A DNA stretch of 63,159 nt from Comamonas composti DSM 21721 (lineage in GTDB: Bacteria; Pseudomonadota; Gammaproteobacteria; Burkholderiales; Burkholderiaceae_C): contig NZ_AUCQ01000030.1 in the NCBI RefSeq assembly GCF_000429845.1, positions 1 to 63,159 of the forward strand, in the 5' to 3' direction. Position 1 is the stretch's first letter. Every line of letters begins with the position of its first letter. A program made the translations under genes and the position numbers. Under the pieces are notes generated by a model. That model was not told the origin of the DNA. It worked only from the letters and a program-made list of their open reading frames with translations, and did not search any database. This document shows positions 45,769 through 54,630 of the stretch, piece after piece.

Positions 45769-46680
45769 ATGCGCATGCACTCGCCGTCGATTTCCGAGCT
45801 GCACGCCTTTGCGGCAGCAGCGCGCCTGGGCAGCTATTCACTTGCGGCCAGGGAGCTTTACGTCACCCAGGGAGGCATCAGCCGTGCCATTGCGCGGCTG
45901 GAGGAGCACCTGGGCCAGGCCTTGTTCGAGCGCCAGGGGCGCAGCAATCAGCTCACCGCGGCGGGGCGCGACTACCTGGCCTGCGTGGAGCCTGCGCTGC
46001 AAAGAATCGAAGCAGCTTCGTCCGCCTTGCGCCGGGGTCATGGCAAACCTCAGTTGCGCCTGTCGGTCACACCCACACTGTTCAGCCACTGGCTGATTCC
46101 GCGACTGCCCGCGTTCAGCGCTGTGCACCCCGGCATTGCACTGTCGTTTGCGCCCTATCGCCGCGATGACCCGCTGACCGCCCCGGAGATCGATGCCTGG
46201 CTGCGCGTGGGCAGCCTGCCCTGGCCATCCCATGTGCAGGCCGACTATGTCATCGGCCGCGATCTGGTGCCCATCTGCCACCCGCGCGACCTGCAAGGCC
46301 CCAAGGCCTTGCGCAGCAGTGCCGACGTACTCGTCCGCCCCTTGCTCGCCCATACCAACTACCCCGGCAACTGGTCGCGCTGGGCCGCGGCTCAGGGCCT
46401 GGAAGATGCCTGTCCCGCGCCCACGGCCGACTTCGAAACCGTGGGCTTGCTGGTTCAGGCCGTGGCTGCAGGCCTGGGTCTGGCCGTGGTGCAGCGCTGC
46501 CTGGTTCAGGACGATCTGGACGCGGGCCGCGTGGCCCTGGCGCTGGATGCGCCTGTCAACATCGAGCGCGGCTATTTCCTCTGCCGCCCAGTGGTTCGCG
46601 CGCCTTCCAGGTCTTTCGAGCAGTTTCGCGACTGGCTGCTCGCCCAGGCCGCGCCTCTGGCCGTGCCCATGGATGCATGA
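45769..46680 (+). CDS. LysR-family transcriptional regulator
   Basis: The 303-residue regulator has an N-terminal helix-turn-helix (SISELHAFAAAARLGSYSLA, then RELYVTQGGISRAIARLEE) and a C-terminal substrate-binding domain starting near LRLSVTPTLFSHWLIPRLP. It is divergent from the Bug gene and should control the Bug-amidohydrolase pair. Two starts (45769 and 45775) are possible. The GcvA-like feel of the DNA-binding domain (GGISRAIARLEE) does not fix its ligand. Confidence 0.94.
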   Translation: MRMHSPSISELHAFAAAARLGSYSLAARELYVTQGGISRAIARLEEHLGQALFERQGRSNQLTAAGRDYLACVEPALQRIEAASSALRRGHGKPQLRLSVTPTLFSHWLIPRLPAFSAVHPGIALSFAPYRRDDPLTAPEIDAWLRVGSLPWPSHVQADYVIGRDLVPICHPRDLQGPKALRSSADVLVRPLLAHTNYPGNWSRWAAAQGLEDACPAPTADFETVGLLVQAVAAGLGLAVVQRCLVQDDLDAGRVALALDAPVNIERGYFLCRPVVRAPSRSFEQFRDWLLAQAAPLAVPMDA

Positions 46681-46736
46681 ATTTTGATCCACATCAACAA
46701 AAACAGGGACTCAGACCAGTCCTGCGCCACGGCAAA

Positions 46737-47012
46737 TCAGCGCCAGCCCCTGGAAAGCAGCCACTGGCCCAGGCCCATTCCAAGCACCAACGCCGCATAG
46801 GTGGCCATTTTTCCGTCGCTGCCGAACCACCACAGCCCGCCCAGTAAAAGCAGGCTTCCCACAATCATATTGATAGCTGCCTGCACCCACCAGTAAAGCG
46901 CTGCAGCCGATTTTCCCCAAAAAAATCTGGCACACAGAACCAGGGCCAAAGCCATGAAGAAAGCCGGTGCCAGAAAGTTCAGCCAATGATTGGCAAGCGC
47001 CATTGCATCCAT
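46737..47012 (-). CDS. Small integral membrane protein
   Basis: The 91-residue protein has three hydrophobic spans: APAFFMALALVLCARFFW, AAINMIVGSLLLLGGLWWF and YAALVLGMGLGQWLLSRG. The ATG at 47012 has a GGAG site eight bases upstream. I do not recognise a named family. It is divergent from hemA. Part of its coding DNA (TTGATAGCTGCCTGC on the plus strand near 46870) resembles repeat family S, so it may have co-opted a repeat. Confidence 0.75.
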   Translation of the reverse strand: MDAMALANHWLNFLAPAFFMALALVLCARFFWGKSAAALYWWVQAAINMIVGSLLLLGGLWWFGSDGKMATYAALVLGMGLGQWLLSRGWR

Positions 47013-47072
47013 GCTCAAAAACTCCAAATCCAGGGTGTTGTCCTCAGGGATGCCTGAAACAGCGTGAAATTT

Positions 47073-47078
47073 TATAAT
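47073..47078 (+). promoter_or_regulatory. hemA -10 element next to the start codon
   Basis: A perfect TATAAT ends only eight bases before the hemA ATG. If it is used, the transcript would start at or just before the start codon. No good -35 hexamer or ribosome binding site is seen. Confidence 0.6.
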
Positions 47079-47086
47079 CCAGCTCT

Positions 47087-48427
47087 ATGGCAGTTTGGGC
47101 ACTCGGAATCAACCACCACTCGGCCCCGTTGGATATGCGGGGCCGTTTCGCGTTCGCGCTCGATCAGATCGCGCCTACGCTACAGGGTTTGCGTACCTCG
47201 CTGACCGGCGCGGGCCGTCTGCACAACGGGGTGGAAACTGCGATTCTCTCCACCTGCAACCGCACGGAGATCTACTGCGCCGCCGACATGCCGGCGCTGG
47301 ACCATACGGTGCACTGGCTGGCCCATAGCGGCGGCATCAGCACCGACTTGCTGCGTTCGCACTCCTATCTGCTGCAGGACGGGCATGTGGCGCGCCACGC
47401 GTTCCGCGTGGCCAGCGGCCTGGACTCCATGGTGCTGGGCGAGGCCCAGATCCTGGGCCAGATGAAGAACGCCGTGCGTGCGGCCGAAGATGCGGGCGCA
47501 CTGGGGCGCACGCTCAACCAGCTGTTCCAGCGCAGCTTTGCCGTGGCCAAACAGGTACGCAGCTCCACCGAGATCGGCGCCCACTCGATCTCCATGGCCG
47601 CCGCCGCCGTGCGCCTGGCCAGCCAGCTGTTCGAGGATTTATCGAGGACACGCGTGCTGTTCGTGGGCGCAGGCGAGATGATCGAGCTCGTGGCCACGCA
47701 CTTCGCAGCCCGCAACCCGCGCCAGATCACGATCGCCAACCGCACGCAGGAGCGCGGCGAGAAGCTCGCCGCCCAGTTCGGCGCCAGCACCATGCGCCTG
47801 GCCGACCTGCCCGAGCACCTGCACGAATACGACGCGGTGATCAGTTGCACCGCCTCCAGCCTGCCCATCATCGGCCTGGGAGCCGTGGAAAGCGCGCTCA
47901 AGAAACGCCGCCACCGCCCCATCTTCATGGTGGATCTCGCCGTTCCGCGCGACATAGAGGCCGAGGTCAAGGACCTGGGCGACGTCTACCTCTACACCGT
48001 GGACGACCTGGCCAGCGTGGTGCGCACCGGTCAGGCCCAGCGCCAGGCCGCCGTGGAGCAGGCCGAAGTCATCATCGACAGCGGCGTGCAAAGCTTTATG
48101 CACTGGCTGGACCAGCGCCGCCCCGAAGGCGGCTCGGTCTCGCTGATACGCGACCTCCATGCCCAGGCCGACACCTGGCGGGCGCTGGAGATCGCACGTG
48201 CCAAGAAACTGCTGGCCAGGGGCGAGAACATCGATCAGGTGCTCGAAGCCCTGTCGCGCGGCATCACCCAGAAGATGCTGCACGGCACCATGGCCGAGCT
48301 GCACAAGGGCGATGCCGAGCAGCGCGCCCAGACGGCGGACACCGTCTCGCGGCTGTTTCTGCGCTCGTCCAGGCCGCCAGCCTCCGAGCAAGAGCCCTCG
48401 GCCGTCCCCGGCACCAAGAAACTTTAG
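47087..48427 (+). CDS. hemA: Glutamyl-tRNA reductase
   Basis: The 446-residue enzyme reduces glutamyl-tRNA to glutamate-1-semialdehyde, the first step of C5 haem synthesis. It starts [15 protein letters not shown]. The catalytic cysteine is C57 in [19 protein letters not shown] and the NADPH-binding [17 protein letters not shown] follow. No ribosome binding site is visible and a TATAAT lies eight bases upstream, so the mRNA may be leaderless. It heads hemA-prfA-prmC-grxD. Confidence 0.98.
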   Translation: MAVWALGINHHSAPLDMRGRFAFALDQIAPTLQGLRTSLTGAGRLHNGVETAILSTCNRTEIYCAADMPALDHTVHWLAHSGGISTDLLRSHSYLLQDGHVARHAFRVASGLDSMVLGEAQILGQMKNAVRAAEDAGALGRTLNQLFQRSFAVAKQVRSSTEIGAHSISMAAAAVRLASQLFEDLSRTRVLFVGAGEMIELVATHFAARNPRQITIANRTQERGEKLAAQFGASTMRLADLPEHLHEYDAVISCTASSLPIIGLGAVESALKKRRHRPIFMVDLAVPRDIEAEVKDLGDVYLYTVDDLASVVRTGQAQRQAAVEQAEVIIDSGVQSFMHWLDQRRPEGGSVSLIRDLHAQADTWRALEIARAKKLLARGENIDQVLEALSRGITQKMLHGTMAELHKGDAEQRAQTADTVSRLFLRSSRPPASEQEPSAVPGTKKL

Positions 48428-48531
48428 CGGCGCTTGATACGCTTTGCGCATGGCAGGCCTGCCATGCGCGCCCTCCTCACCATCAAGCCCCGGCCGCTGG
48501 CACAAGGCGCGCTCCAACTCCCGACCCATTT

Positions 48532-49611
48532 ATGCAAGACTTTTTGCGCCATCAGCTCGAGCGCTATACCCAGCGCCTGCAAGAGCTGGACTTTCTGCTC
48601 TCGCGCGAAGACATCATGGCCGACATGCAGCAGTACCGCACGATCTCGCGCGAGCATGCAGATGTCACGGCCGTGGCCGGCCGCTATGCGCGCTTTCAGC
48701 AGTGCGAGGCCGACATCGCAACCGCACGCGAAATGCTGCAGGACCCCGAAATGGCCGACATGGCCGAGGAAGAGATCGCCAGCGGCGAGGCCGAGCTGAT
48801 CCAGCTCGAAGACGAGCTGCAGCGCCTGCTGCTTCCCAAGGACCCCGACGACGAGCGCAACGCCTACCTGGAAATCCGCGCCGGCACGGGCGGCGACGAG
48901 TCGGCGCTCTTCGCCGGCGATCTGGCGCGCATGTACACGCGCTACTGCGAGACCGTGGGCTGGAAGGTCGAGATCATGAGCTCCAACGAGAGCGAGCTCG
49001 GCGGCTACAAGGAAGTCGTGCTGCGCGTCGAGGGCGACGACGTCTATGGCAAGCTGCGCTTTGAGTCGGGCGGCCACCGCGTGCAGCGCGTGCCCGCCAC
49101 CGAGACCCAGGGCCGCATCCACACCAGCGCCTGCACCGTGGCCGTGATGCCCGAGCCCGACCAGACCCAGGCCATCACGCTCAACCCCGCCGACCTGCGC
49201 ATAGACACTTTCCGTGCCAGCGGCGCGGGCGGCCAGCACATCAACAAGACCGACTCGGCCGTGCGCGTGGTCCACATCCCCACGGGCATCGTCGCCGAAT
49301 GCCAGGACGGACGCAGCCAGCACAGCAACAAGGCCAAGGCCTTGCAGGTGCTACAGGCCCGCATACAGGAGAAAGAGCGCAGCGAACGCGAGGCCAAGGA
49401 AGCCGCCATGCGCAAAGGCCTGGTGGGCAGCGGCGACCGCAGCGACCGCATACGCACCTACAACTTCCCCCAGGGCCGGCTCACCGACCACCGCATCAAC
49501 CTCACCATCTACAAGCTGCTGGCCGTGATGGAGGGCGATCTGGGCGACGTGATCGATGCCCTGCAGGCCGCACGCGAAGCCGAGCTCCTGGCCGAGCTGG
49601 AGAACCACTGA
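48532..49611 (+). CDS. prfA: Peptide chain release factor 1
   Basis: The 359-residue factor ends translation at UAA and UAG. The stop-codon-reading PxT motif is PAT at 188-190, and the GGQ catalytic loop is at 233-235 ([16 protein letters not shown]). The lengths and motif positions match E. coli RF1 closely. It follows hemA by about 100 bp and is followed by prmC, which methylates the glutamine of GGQ. A longer open frame upstream overlaps hemA and was rejected. Confidence 0.98.
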   Translation: MQDFLRHQLERYTQRLQELDFLLSREDIMADMQQYRTISREHADVTAVAGRYARFQQCEADIATAREMLQDPEMADMAEEEIASGEAELIQLEDELQRLLLPKDPDDERNAYLEIRAGTGGDESALFAGDLARMYTRYCETVGWKVEIMSSNESELGGYKEVVLRVEGDDVYGKLRFESGGHRVQRVPATETQGRIHTSACTVAVMPEPDQTQAITLNPADLRIDTFRASGAGGQHINKTDSAVRVVHIPTGIVAECQDGRSQHSNKAKALQVLQARIQEKERSEREAKEAAMRKGLVGSGDRSDRIRTYNFPQGRLTDHRINLTIYKLLAVMEGDLGDVIDALQAAREAELLAELENH

Positions 49612-49628
49612 ACTGCCGCCCGACTGCC

Positions 49629-50486
49629 GTGTCCTCGTCCTCCCCCCCGCCCACCATCGCCCTGGCCTTGCAGCAGGCTGCCGCCCAGGGTCTTGCGCGC
49701 ATCGATGCACAAATCCTGCTGCTGCATGCCCTGGACCGGTCCGAAGCCGGGCGCGCCTGGCTGATCACGCATGACACCGAGCCGCTGACGCTCGCCCAGG
49801 CTGCGCTGTGGCAAGACCTTTGCAGGCGCCGGCTGGATGACGAGCCCGTGGCCTATCTGACCGGGCACAAGGAGTTCTTCGGCCTGAACCTGCAAGTCGA
49901 TGCGCGCGTGCTCGATCCCCGGCCCGATACCGAAACCCTGGTCGAGTGGGCTCTGGACCTTATGCCCGAAGAACAGGCAATGCGAGTCGTGGATCTGGGC
50001 ACGGGCAGCGGCGCGATTGCACTGGCCTTGAAAAGCCAGCGCCCGCAAGCCCGAGTCCTGGCCGTGGATGCGAGCGAGCAAGCCCTGGCCGTGGCACAGG
50101 CCAATGCTGAGCGACTGCAACTGGCCCTGGAGTTCGCCCGGGGCAGTTGGCTGGAGCCCCTGGCCGGCGAGCGCTTTGCGCTCATCGTGAGCAATCCGCC
50201 CTATATCCGCGAGGACGACGAGCACATGCCTGCACTGCGCCATGAGCCGCGCCAGGCGCTGACCAGCGGCGCCGACGGGCTCGACGACCTGCGCGCCATC
50301 GTTGCCCAGGCAGCAGCCCATCTTGAACGCGGCGGCTGGCTGCTCATGGAGCATGGCTGGGACCAGGCACAGGCCGTGGCGGCGCTGCTTGAGCAGTCAG
50401 GATTTACCCGGATAGAGCACCGCCAGGACCTGTCGGGCACTGCGCGCTGCACGGGCGGGCAATGGCCGCTGGCTGCGGCCGCATAA
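49629..50486 (+). CDS. prmC: Release factor glutamine methyltransferase PrmC
   Basis: The 285-residue methyltransferase has motif I VVDLGTGSGAIALAL near 120-134 and the NPPY catalytic motif at 189-192. YLTGHKEFFGLNLQVDARVL and PRPDTETLVEW are typical of HemK/PrmC. It methylates the GGQ glutamine of RF1 and RF2. A GTG at 49629 was chosen as start 17 bp after prfA; no strong ribosome binding site is visible. Confidence 0.96.
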   Translation: MSSSSPPPTIALALQQAAAQGLARIDAQILLLHALDRSEAGRAWLITHDTEPLTLAQAALWQDLCRRRLDDEPVAYLTGHKEFFGLNLQVDARVLDPRPDTETLVEWALDLMPEEQAMRVVDLGTGSGAIALALKSQRPQARVLAVDASEQALAVAQANAERLQLALEFARGSWLEPLAGERFALIVSNPPYIREDDEHMPALRHEPRQALTSGADGLDDLRAIVAQAAAHLERGGWLLMEHGWDQAQAVAALLEQSGFTRIEHRQDLSGTARCTGGQWPLAAAA

Positions 50487-50574
50487 CCGCATACCGTCCG
50501 AGACTGTGCAGACAATGAAATAATCTCCTGTTATTCCGCCAGCCGGCGGTCCCACCCAGATCCGGAGCACCACA

Positions 50575-50898
50575 ATGAGCGACACCCAGCAACGCATAGA
50601 CCAACTGGTCAAGAACAACGACATCTTGCTGTTCATGAAGGGCAATGCCAGCTTCCCGATGTGCGGCTTCTCGGGCCGTGCCATGCAAATCCTCAAGGCC
50701 TGTGGTGTGGACCCCAAGGCCATCGCCACGGTGAACGTGCTTGAGGACCAGGAAATCCGCCAGGCCATCAAGGACTACAGCAACTGGCCTACCATCCCCC
50801 AGCTTTATGTGCACGGCGAATTCATCGGCGGCTCGGACATCATGATGGAGATGTACGAGTCGGGCGAGCTCCAGCAGGTGCTCGCAGCCAAGCCTTAA
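50575..50898 (+). CDS. grxD: Monothiol glutaredoxin (Grx4 type)
   Basis: The 107-residue protein has the monothiol active site CGFS in FPMCGFSGRAMQILKACG. KGNASFP, WPTIPQLYVHGEFIGGSDIM follow, which bind glutathione. Grx4-type proteins carry and transfer iron-sulfur clusters. The start has a GGAG site. It is the last gene of the hemA operon and ends with a strong terminator. Confidence 0.97.
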   Translation: MSDTQQRIDQLVKNNDILLFMKGNASFPMCGFSGRAMQILKACGVDPKAIATVNVLEDQEIRQAIKDYSNWPTIPQLYVHGEFIGGSDIMMEMYESGELQQVLAAKP

Positions 50899-50921
50899 AC
50901 TTCCCCCGCTTCAAAGCAGCC

Positions 50922-50945
50922 AAGCCACCTTAGGGTGGCTTTTTT
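50922..50945 (+). terminator. Rho-independent terminator of grxD
   Basis: AAGCCACC (50922-50929) pairs with GGTGGCTT (50934-50941), with loop TTAG and a TTTTTT run after the stem. Confidence 0.92.
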
Positions 50946-51410
50946 GTGGCTTTTTGGGCCCTCCCCCCTCAAATGGGGGATGGCCTTTAAGCCCTTCAAT
51001 TGTTTCAATCCATTGCAAAACCAATCACCTGTTTATTTTCTGGACTTCAGGAGACGTTATGCAAAGCCCCAACTGCCGACAGCCCCCTACAGGCGCGCGC
51101 CTTTTCCCCATGCTCGGCAGCAACAGCGGCCCTGCCTGAGCAGCCTGCAAGCCCTCTTGACACAAGCCCTCCAGCCTTCCGATCCAAGGGCTGCCCATCA
51201 AGCATGGTGCCTGCAGCAATAGAAACACCGAACTCTGCAGAGACAGCCTGAGCACCATCAATCTCTGGCAATGAATTCATAAATCCGCCAGGCATTATTT
51301 CTGCAGTTTCAGTTCTTTATTTTTCTGGATATTTATTTCTGTCCGGGGGAAGAGCTGTGCCTGATTTTCATTCAAGGCCAGAAACTTCAAGAACCACGCC
51401 AATATCGCAT
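50946..51410. other. Intergenic region with only weak short frames
   Basis: This 465-bp stretch holds a CCCTCCCCCCTCAAATGGGG fragment that resembles repeat family R, a 26-codon frame at 51059-51139 with a GGAG site, and an 82-codon frame on the minus strand (51047-51295). Neither has a family I recognise. The last part is AT-rich and probably holds the promoter of the barrel-protein gene. Confidence 0.4.
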
Positions 51411-52676
51411 ATGAAAAAATTCAAATCCCATCAGATCTGCACGTCCAGCCTTCTTCTATGGTCTTGCATCTCGCATGCGCAAAATTTCGCCACCAACAAG
51501 CCATTCGATCTTCTTGTCAGTGTCAATGGAAGCTATGTATTCGATCAGGATCTGATGGTTGGCGGTGACCAGTCCGGGTATCTTGGCTATTCTTCGGTCA
51601 ATAACATGTTCAATGCCTTGAGCGGTAGCAAACTGGGCAGCATCAACCCCGGTTACAACGACGATAGCGCGGCCATGATTCGCCTCGGCTACCGTGGCCT
51701 GCCCTTGATTTTGGAGACTCAGGCCAACTCGCCGGCCATTACCCTGATGATACCGGCGCTGAATGAAGTCCATGTCTTCGATGCCCAGGCCACCAGAGAC
51801 CTGAACCGGGACGACCTCAAGGAATATCTCAAGAACTCTCGCGGAAACATTCTGGACAGGCTGCAAAAAGCTTTGGCCAGATACTCTCCTATAGACCCCG
51901 TCGCCGGAAACCCCGGGTCGATGCAGTTTCAGATGGTTGCCTCAGATTTCGAGAGAGGCTTTGCCTCCAAGGCCTCCAGCATCAAGAACAACAATGGTGC
52001 GGCCCTGGGCCTGCGTCTGGGCCGGTATTCGAGTGGCTCTCTGAGCAACAGCATCTACACCCTGCCTCTTTCCTATTCCTGGGAAGTCGGCGAAGAGAGA
52101 AAGGACGAGCTCATGCTGGCCCTCCCCATCTCCTATGGAGCAGTGGGCGGAGCCAAGTCCTTTGGTGCCAATATCGGCCTTGGCTACAAGAAGAGCATCA
52201 ATGACTCCTGGTCGCTGACGCCATCCATTGGTTATGGCATCTCGGGCTCCGTGGATCTGGGGTCCGTGGCCAGCATGGTTTCCGGATCGTTGACCAGCAA
52301 TTACGTCATGGATTTTCCCGGCTACAGCATCGCCCTGGGGAACATGATCGGCGTCTACCAGACACTCAAGCTCAGTGGCGGCGGATATTCAAGCAACCCG
52401 GACATCAGAAACCATATCTTTCGCAATGGCATCATGCTTGCCAAGCCCCTCCCCCTTTCATTTTTCGGCAGCAAGGCAAGCATCGAGCTTTCCTACGTGA
52501 ACACCATTTATACCGGTTCGGATATTTATTCAAAAAAATACCATGAATTCGGCATAACCCTGGGAACTGACAGACGAGAGGAAAGCGATTCCCAGAATAT
52601 GCGGGTCGGGCTCAATTACCTCAAAGGAGAAAACGGAATTCATGGATTTTCCGTCTCCTTTGGTTATTGGTTCTGA
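51411..52676 (+). CDS. Putative outer-membrane beta-barrel protein
   Basis: The 421-residue protein starts MKKFKSHQICTSSLLLWSCI with a predicted signal peptide (cleavage near SHAQ). The mature part is rich in Gly, Ser, Tyr and Asn with alternating beta patterns, for example GAALGLRLGRYSSGSLSN and GFSVSFGYWF. The C-terminal aromatic Phe is the usual end of BamA-inserted barrels. No family was recognised. It is more AT-rich than the neighbours and has no operon partner. A porin or surface barrel is inferred. The start at 51411 was preferred to one 18 codons upstream. Confidence 0.65.
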   Translation: MKKFKSHQICTSSLLLWSCISHAQNFATNKPFDLLVSVNGSYVFDQDLMVGGDQSGYLGYSSVNNMFNALSGSKLGSINPGYNDDSAAMIRLGYRGLPLILETQANSPAITLMIPALNEVHVFDAQATRDLNRDDLKEYLKNSRGNILDRLQKALARYSPIDPVAGNPGSMQFQMVASDFERGFASKASSIKNNNGAALGLRLGRYSSGSLSNSIYTLPLSYSWEVGEERKDELMLALPISYGAVGGAKSFGANIGLGYKKSINDSWSLTPSIGYGISGSVDLGSVASMVSGSLTSNYVMDFPGYSIALGNMIGVYQTLKLSGGGYSSNPDIRNHIFRNGIMLAKPLPLSFFGSKASIELSYVNTIYTGSDIYSKKYHEFGITLGTDRREESDSQNMRVGLNYLKGENGIHGFSVSFGYWF

Positions 52677-52982
52677 GAATATCTTCACAGGCCCGGGCAG
52701 AGAATCTGCCCCTGCCGTCGGCTGGTGCATATCGTGCCCCACTCTGGCGCACCTTGGCGCACGTCAGCACATGCCTTGGGCCAAGACCCCATGGGCCAGT
52801 CGTCCGGGCAGAGATACGGGATCCAGACTCTCTTCTGTGTTCTTGCGAAGGCCGGAAAGCCGCTGAATTTTCCCCGCAGGCATAAGGGCACAGCCTAGTG
52901 AACTAGAGGCTTATTGCTTTGTATGCTCGAATAGGCATATCTATTGCTTTAACAAAGCCTTCGCGGGCTTTGTTCCCTGCCT
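52677..52982. other. Intergenic region between the barrel and CorC genes
   Basis: A perfect hairpin GGGCAGA-GAA-TCTGCCC (52695-52711) lies 20 bp past the barrel gene stop; it has no T run but may protect the 3' end. TTGCTT (52914-52919) and TATCTA (52938-52943), 18 bp apart, may be the promoter of the CorC-type gene. Nothing else is recognised. Confidence 0.45.
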
Positions 52983-54317
52983 ATGAGTCTGTCCCAAAGT
53001 CTGTTGGTGATTGCTGCACTGATTCTTGCCAGTGCTTTTTTTTCCGTGGCCGAAATTTCGCTGGCCGCCTCGCGCCGTCTGCGGCTCAGGCAAATGCTGG
53101 AAGATGGAGAGCCTCGGGCCGAGCTGGTGATGAAGATGCAGACCCAGCCCGGCGAGTATTTCACCGTGACGCAGATTGGACTCAACGCCGTCGCCATTCT
53201 GGGCGGCGTAGTCGGCGAGGGTGCGCTCACGCCGTTTCTGTCGGACCTGCTCAGCCTGGGCATGAGCACGGGCCGGGCCCAGACCATGGGCTTCTTGCTT
53301 TCGTTCGCGTCGGTGACCTCGCTGTTCATTTTGTTTGCCGACCTGCTGCCCAAGCGGCTATCCATGGCCGAGCCCGAGGCCTTTGCCGTGCGCGTGCTGC
53401 GCCCCATGCTGTGGTGCATGACCGTGCTCAAGCCCCTGGTCTGGTGCTTTAGCAAGCTGGCCGACCTGGTCGCCAAGCTGCTGGGCCTGCCCACGGTGCG
53501 CGACGAGCGCATCACCTCCGAGGACATTCTGGCCATGACCGAGGCTGGCGCGCGCGCAGGCCTGCTGGCCGCGCAGGAGCAGCAGGTGATTGCCAATCTG
53601 TTCGAGCTCGATTCGCGCACTGTGGGCTCGGCCATGACCCAGCGCGACCGCATCGCCTTTTTCCGCCTCGACGACCCCGACGAGGTGATACGCGCCCGCA
53701 TTGCCGAGGAGCCGTTTTCCACCTACCCCATCTGCGATGGCGACATCGATCATGTGGTCGGCTATGTGGATGCCAAGGACTTGTTCCAGCGCGCGCTCAA
53801 CAACCAGCCGCTGTCGCTCAAGGACGGCGCCCTGGTGCACAAGGTGCTGATCATTCCCGACCGCCTGACCCTGGCCGAGGTGCTGGAGCAGTTTCGCCAG
53901 GCGCACGAGGACTTTGCGGTCATCGTCAACGAGTACAGCCTGGTCGTGGGCGTGGTCACGCTCAACGACGTGATGAGCACGGTCATGGGTGACCTGGTGG
54001 GCCCCGACGACGAGGAGCACATCGTGCGCCGCGATGAGAACTCCTGGCTCATCGACGGCATCACGCCTATCGAGGATGTGATGCGCGTGCTCGACATCGA
54101 CGACCTGCCCCATGCCGAGGACTACGAGACCCTGGGCGGCTTTCTCACCGTGATGCTCAGACGCGTGCCCAGGCGCACCGATACCGTGCAATGGGGCGGC
54201 TACCGCTTCGAAGTCATGGACGTGGACAGCTACCGCATAGACCAGGTCCTGGTCTCCCTGGGCATGCCGGCCCCGCTGCCCGAAGGCGATGGCAAACCCA
54301 GCGCAGCCGCAGCCTAG
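52983..54317 (+). CDS. CNNM/CorC-family membrane protein with CBS pair
   Basis: The 444-residue protein has an N-terminal DUF21/CNNM membrane domain (first span MSLSQSLLVIAALILASAFF, then SVAEISLAASRRLRLRQML) with about four spans. A CBS pair follows around residues 215-340 (MTQRDRIAFFRLDDPDEVIR, and VIVNEYSLVVGVVTLNDVM). The C-terminal CorC/HlyC domain is near 360-430. Members export magnesium or cobalt or modulate such transport. It is single. A long hairpin follows the stop. Confidence 0.93.
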   Translation: MSLSQSLLVIAALILASAFFSVAEISLAASRRLRLRQMLEDGEPRAELVMKMQTQPGEYFTVTQIGLNAVAILGGVVGEGALTPFLSDLLSLGMSTGRAQTMGFLLSFASVTSLFILFADLLPKRLSMAEPEAFAVRVLRPMLWCMTVLKPLVWCFSKLADLVAKLLGLPTVRDERITSEDILAMTEAGARAGLLAAQEQQVIANLFELDSRTVGSAMTQRDRIAFFRLDDPDEVIRARIAEEPFSTYPICDGDIDHVVGYVDAKDLFQRALNNQPLSLKDGALVHKVLIIPDRLTLAEVLEQFRQAHEDFAVIVNEYSLVVGVVTLNDVMSTVMGDLVGPDDEEHIVRRDENSWLIDGITPIEDVMRVLDIDDLPHAEDYETLGGFLTVMLRRVPRRTDTVQWGGYRFEVMDVDSYRIDQVLVSLGMPAPLPEGDGKPSAAAA

Positions 54318-54330
54318 CAAAGAACAATTG

Positions 54331-54412
54331 AGTAGCGGCTAGCGCTTGCCACGTCTGGGTTTCAGATAAAAAACCATCTAAAACCCATGTACAGCAAGCG
54401 GTAGCAGCTACT
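54331..54412. repeat. 82-nt long hairpin, double family S element
   Basis: The arms 54331-54367 and 54376-54412 (37 nt each) pair at 28 of 37 positions around the AAAAAACC loop. The outer part AGTAGC...GCGCTTGC and the inner GGGTTT..AGAT are strong, with a mismatched bubble between. The outer arms are family S halves in opposite orientation. It lies 13 bp after the CorC-type stop and may terminate both convergent genes. Confidence 0.7.
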
Positions 54413-54531
54413 CTTTTGTAGTATCAAGGGCCAAATCCAGCTCCGGGTTTGGCTGGCAGCCCCTCTCCCCACCCCTTGTTTCCGCATGCGCCAAAGGGGC
54501 GAGGGAGTAAAGCCAGGGGCGCAGCGCAGAA

Positions 54532-54630
54532 AGCCGGCGCGGCCCAGCCCAGGGATGGCGAGCAAGGGCCGCCCCGCAGCCAAGTCATCGTCCCCCTCGG
54601 GGGATAGGCGCCGCAGGCGACTCAGGGGGC
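54532..54630 (-). repeat. REP-like repeat, family R, inverted copy
   Basis: On the minus strand it begins CCCCCTGAGTCGCCTGCGGC, then CCTATCCCCCGAGGGGGACG, and ends with GGCTGGGCCGCGCCGGC. It touches the stop codon of the lytic transglycosylase gene. Confidence 0.82.

Noticed and set aside
47845..49611. 588-codon protein spanning the hemA end and prfA
   Set aside because: The first 229 codons overlap hemA in another frame and have no family pattern; the RF1 start at 48532 is canonical.
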